Shown here piece by piece: positions 61,038-64,000 of a stretch of DNA of 64,000 nucleotides (its first letter is position 1; every line of letters begins with the position of its first letter). This DNA comes from Undibacterium paludis (GTDB lineage: Bacteria; Pseudomonadota; Gammaproteobacteria; Burkholderiales; Burkholderiaceae_D), in contig NZ_JAKZHX010000006.1 of assembly GCF_022568815.1 (NCBI RefSeq), positions 1 to 64,000 of the forward strand. Reading direction: 5' to 3'. Under the pieces are notes generated by a model. The model searched no databases, was not told where the DNA came from, and saw only the letters and a program-made list of their open reading frames with translations. The position numbers and the translations under genes are program-made.

Positions 61038-64000
61038 ATGTTCTCAAAATTTTTTATTAACCGGCCGATCTTCGCGACTGTCTTGTCGCTGATCATCGTG
61101 CTGGCGGGCCTGGCTGCATTGCGCATCCTGCCCATTTCTCGTTATCCCGAGATATCGCCACCGGTTGTCAACGTTACGGCGTTTTATCCGGGTGCTTCTG
61201 CCGAGGTGATAGAACGTACCGTGGCCGCGCCGATTGAAGAACAGATCAACGGCGTGGAACATATGCTGTACATGGATTCCGTCTCGTCAGCAGACGGTCG
61301 TGTATCCATCAATGTCACATTCGAAGTCGGCACCAATCTCGATATCGCTGCCGTTAACGTCAACAACCGGGTGCGCCAGGCTGATGCCAAGCTGCCACAG
61401 GAAGTTCGTCGTCAGGGTGTGACGGTCTCGAAGAGTTCGGCCAACTTCCTGGTGGTTGCGGCCCTGTTCTCGCCAGACAATCGTTATGACGCGCTGTTCC
61501 TGTCCAACTATGCGACACAGAATGTACTTGATGCCCTGAAGCGTGTACCTGGCACCACCAATGTGCAGATCTTCGGCGCCAAGGACTATGCGATGCGTAT
61601 CTGGATGCGTCCTGACCGCATGGCGCAGCTGGGCGTGACAGTGGCTGATATCTCGAATGCCGTGACTGAGCAAAATGCCCAGTATGCGGCGGGTAAGGTG
61701 GGTGCTCCGCCAAACAATACCGAAGAGTTGACAATGACGGTGACGGCCAAGGGCCGTTTGCTTGAGCCTGCTGAGTTTGGCAACATCATCATCAAATCAG
61801 CCAAAGGTGGTTCTGCCATACGCATCAGTGATGTGGCGCGTGTTGAACTCGGCTCCAAAGACTACAACCTGTATGGTCGTGTCAATGGTCACCCGTCTGC
61901 CAATATTGGTGTGTTCCTGCAAACCGGTGCGAATGCGCTGGAAACCCGCAAAGCCGTGGAGCAAACCCTGAAAGACCTGAAGGCCAAGTTCCCGGAAGGC
62001 ATGGAGTACACGACGCCTTATGATACGACGCCATTTGTTACCGAGTCGATTGCCGAAGTCTTGAAGACCCTGGGTGAGGCGATGGTGCTGGTGTTTATCG
62101 TTGTCTACCTGTTCCTGCAAAGCTGGCGTGCCACTATCATCCCGACCCTGGCTGTACCTGTGTCATTGATTGGTACCATGGCTGGTCTGCACCTGCTTGG
62201 CTACAGTATCAACACACTGACCTTGTTCGGTATGGTGCTGGCGATTGGTATTGTGGTTGATGATGCGATTGTGGTGCTGGAGAACGTCGAGCGTCTGATG
62301 AATGAAGAGGGCATGTCGCCAAAAGATGCAGCGATTGAAGCCATGCATGAAGTAACCGGCCCGGTCATTGCGATCGTGCTGGTGCTGGTGGCGGCTTTTG
62401 GTCCTATCGCCTTCCTCGGCGGTCTGGCGGGTGAATTGTATCGCCAGTTCTCGGTGACGATTTCTATCGCCGTGGTCTTGTCCGGTATTGTTGCGCTGAC
62501 CTTGACACCTGCCTTGTGCGCGATCCTGCTGAAACCCGGTTCGGAAAACCATAACCGTTTCTTCACCTGGTTCAATGCAGCTTTCCTGCGTCTGACCAAG
62601 CGTTATACCAATGGCGTTACCTTCTTTATGAAGCGTGCCACGCTTGGTGTCGCACTTGTGCTGGGCATGGTTGCACTGACAGGCTTGTTGTGGAAAAACG
62701 TACCAGGTGGTCTGGTGCCGGATGAAGATCAGGGTTATTTCATTGGCGCTGCCATCATGCCTGACGGTGCATCACTGGACCGTACTGACGCCATGGTGCG
62801 TCAGGTTGAATCCATCATGAAAACCAACAAAAATATCGACACGACTTTTGCCCTGGTCGGTCTGGATTTCCTCGGTGGTGGCGGCTTGAAATCTTCTGCT
62901 GCAACCATGTTCTTCCCCCTGAAACCTTGGGAAGAGCGTCACCAGTCTGCGCAACAACTGGTGGGTGAGAGCTATATGAAAACCGGCCGTATCAAGGAAG
63001 GCTTGCCGCTGTTCTTTGCACCACCTGCCATTCAGGGCCTGGGACAGACCGGTGGTTTCGAGTTCTATCTGCAAAATGCCGGTGAAGGTGGTGTCAAACG
63101 TCTGGCCCAACTCTTGCCTTTGCTGATTGCCGAAGCCAACAAGCAGCCGGAACTGGCTGGTGTAAAAACCTTATGGCAAGCCAACTCACCGCAATTGTTT
63201 GTCGACGTCGACAATGAAAAAGCCCGTTCCATGGGCGTGGCCTTGTCTGATGTGTATAACACCCTGGCCGCGACCATGGGCAGCTATTACGTCAATGACT
63301 TCAACAAGAATGGTCGTATCTATACCGTGCAATTGCAGGCAGAGGGACAGTATCGTGCCAAGCCGGATGACATAGGTGGCATGTATGTGCGTTCTGCGAC
63401 AGGCCAGATGATACCGGTGCGTGCTTTTACCACCATCAAGTTCATCACCGGTCCTGACTCTGTACAGCGCTTCAATGCCTTGCCGGCGATCAAACTGCTC
63501 GGCGATGCCAAACCTGGCTTTAGCTCGGGTCAGGCGATTGCAGCGATGGAAAGGGCGGCCAAGAACGTCTTGCCTGCTGATGTCGTCTATGACTGGGGCG
63601 GTGCATCCTTCCAGGAAAAACGCAGCAGTAATGCGGCCGGACTGGCCCTGGGTGCTGGTGTCCTGATGATCTTCCTGATCCTGGCTGCTCAATATGAGAA
63701 ATGGTCTTTGCCATTCTCGGTCTTGCTGGCCATGCCGTTTGGTATCTTTGGCGCTTTGACAGCAGTGTATCTGCGTCATTTCAATAATGACGTGTACTTC
63801 CAGATTGGTCTGGTGACGCTGTTAGGACTGTCGGCGAAGAATGCGATTCTGATTGTGGAGTTTGCTGTCATGAAAGTGCATGAAGGTTATGCACCGGTGG
63901 CGGCAGCGCTGGAAGCGGCACGCCTGCGTTTCCGTCCTATCCTGATGACGTCGCTGGCCTTTATCCTGGGTGTGGTGCCACTGGCATTCTCACATGGCGC
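61038..64000 (+). CDS. acrB: RND efflux pump AcrB (partial, cut by window edge)
   Basis: The start ATG 61038 opens MFSKFFINRPIFATVLSLI, the HAE1-family N-terminus; AAGGA lies upstream. About 987 residues are visible without a stop, so some 50-70 C-terminal residues lie beyond the window. The proton-relay Asp pair is in GIVVDDAIVVLENVE near 405-415, and the Lys in LSAKNAILIVEFA near 940 is kept. It exports drugs, detergents and solvents in exchange for protons, with AcrA and an outer-membrane channel. Confidence 0.93.
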   Translation, partial: MFSKFFINRPIFATVLSLIIVLAGLAALRILPISRYPEISPPVVNVTAFYPGASAEVIERTVAAPIEEQINGVEHMLYMDSVSSADGRVSINVTFEVGTNLDIAAVNVNNRVRQADAKLPQEVRRQGVTVSKSSANFLVVAALFSPDNRYDALFLSNYATQNVLDALKRVPGTTNVQIFGAKDYAMRIWMRPDRMAQLGVTVADISNAVTEQNAQYAAGKVGAPPNNTEELTMTVTAKGRLLEPAEFGNIIIKSAKGGSAIRISDVARVELGSKDYNLYGRVNGHPSANIGVFLQTGANALETRKAVEQTLKDLKAKFPEGMEYTTPYDTTPFVTESIAEVLKTLGEAMVLVFIVVYLFLQSWRATIIPTLAVPVSLIGTMAGLHLLGYSINTLTLFGMVLAIGIVVDDAIVVLENVERLMNEEGMSPKDAAIEAMHEVTGPVIAIVLVLVAAFGPIAFLGGLAGELYRQFSVTISIAVVLSGIVALTLTPALCAILLKPGSENHNRFFTWFNAAFLRLTKRYTNGVTFFMKRATLGVALVLGMVALTGLLWKNVPGGLVPDEDQGYFIGAAIMPDGASLDRTDAMVRQVESIMKTNKNIDTTFALVGLDFLGGGGLKSSAATMFFPLKPWEERHQSAQQLVGESYMKTGRIKEGLPLFFAPPAIQGLGQTGGFEFYLQNAGEGGVKRLAQLLPLLIAEANKQPELAGVKTLWQANSPQLFVDVDNEKARSMGVALSDVYNTLAATMGSYYVNDFNKNGRIYTVQLQAEGQYRAKPDDIGGMYVRSATGQMIPVRAFTTIKFITGPDSVQRFNALPAIKLLGDAKPGFSSGQAIAAMERAAKNVLPADVVYDWGGASFQEKRSSNAAGLALGAGVLMIFLILAAQYEKWSLPFSVLLAMPFGIFGALTAVYLRHFNNDVYFQIGLVTLLGLSAKNAILIVEFAVMKVHEGYAPVAAALEAARLRFRPILMTSLAFILGVVPLAFSHG

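Overview
The window looks like a chromosomal segment of a Burkholderiales betaproteobacterium, most likely Oxalobacteraceae (Undibacterium/Herbaspirillum-like). This rests on the minor-pilin block beside nrdR-glyA, a ZTP riboswitch on glyA, ybgC-tolQR, tamAB, and an acrR-acrAB locus. Species assignment is inference. No plasmid, phage or insertion-sequence genes and no CRISPR array were seen.

Layout. 0.5-7.2 kb: type IV pilus minor pilins fimT-pilV-pilW-pilX, the tip adhesin pilY1 and pilE. 7.2-9.3 kb: nrdR and glyA; glyA has a recognisable promoter, a ZTP (pfl) riboswitch and a terminator. 9.5-18.9 kb: ydfG, ybgC, tolQ, tolR, then tamA and tamB where tolA would usually sit, and a solute-binding protein. 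18.9-24.1 kb: an M16 peptidase, an acyltransferase, and a protein with a Gly/Ser/Cys tail. 24.3-27.3 kb: a coupled TetR / ABC1 kinase / DUF6463 / DUF2867 operon. 27.6-31.6 kb: a FAN1-type VRR-NUC nuclease and a nuclease-helicase fusion behind a perfect LexA box. 31.6-34.0 kb: small orphans, a NUDIX hydrolase and a probable vestige of a GH10 xylanase.

34.2-42.2 kb: seven tightly coupled genes (KAS III, SDR, metallo-beta-lactamase fold, F390-synthetase/PaaK-like ligase, ATP-grasp, GNAT, Rieske oxygenase), followed by a DUF6717 protein. This looks like an uncharacterised small-molecule or lipid pathway. 42.2-44.2 kb: a bufferin operon (bufA-bufB-bufC) with a strong hairpin after the precursor gene.

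44.5-53 kb: a defence island next to tRNA-Leu(CAA). It holds a type I restriction-modification operon with a SIR2-domain gene inserted between hsdS and hsdR, a putative RHH/RAMA-like regulator upstream, and a fragment of an AbiEii-type nucleotidyltransferase. 53-58 kb: MATE transporter, ArnT-like glycosyltransferase, rpmE2 and a TRIC-family channel. 58.2 kb to the end: acrR, a canonical AcrR operator over the acrA promoter, acrA, and acrB cut by the window edge.

The strongest candidates for new biology are the hsdM-hsdS-sir2-hsdR operon, the KAS III-to-Rieske cluster, and the SOS-controlled nuclease/helicase pair.
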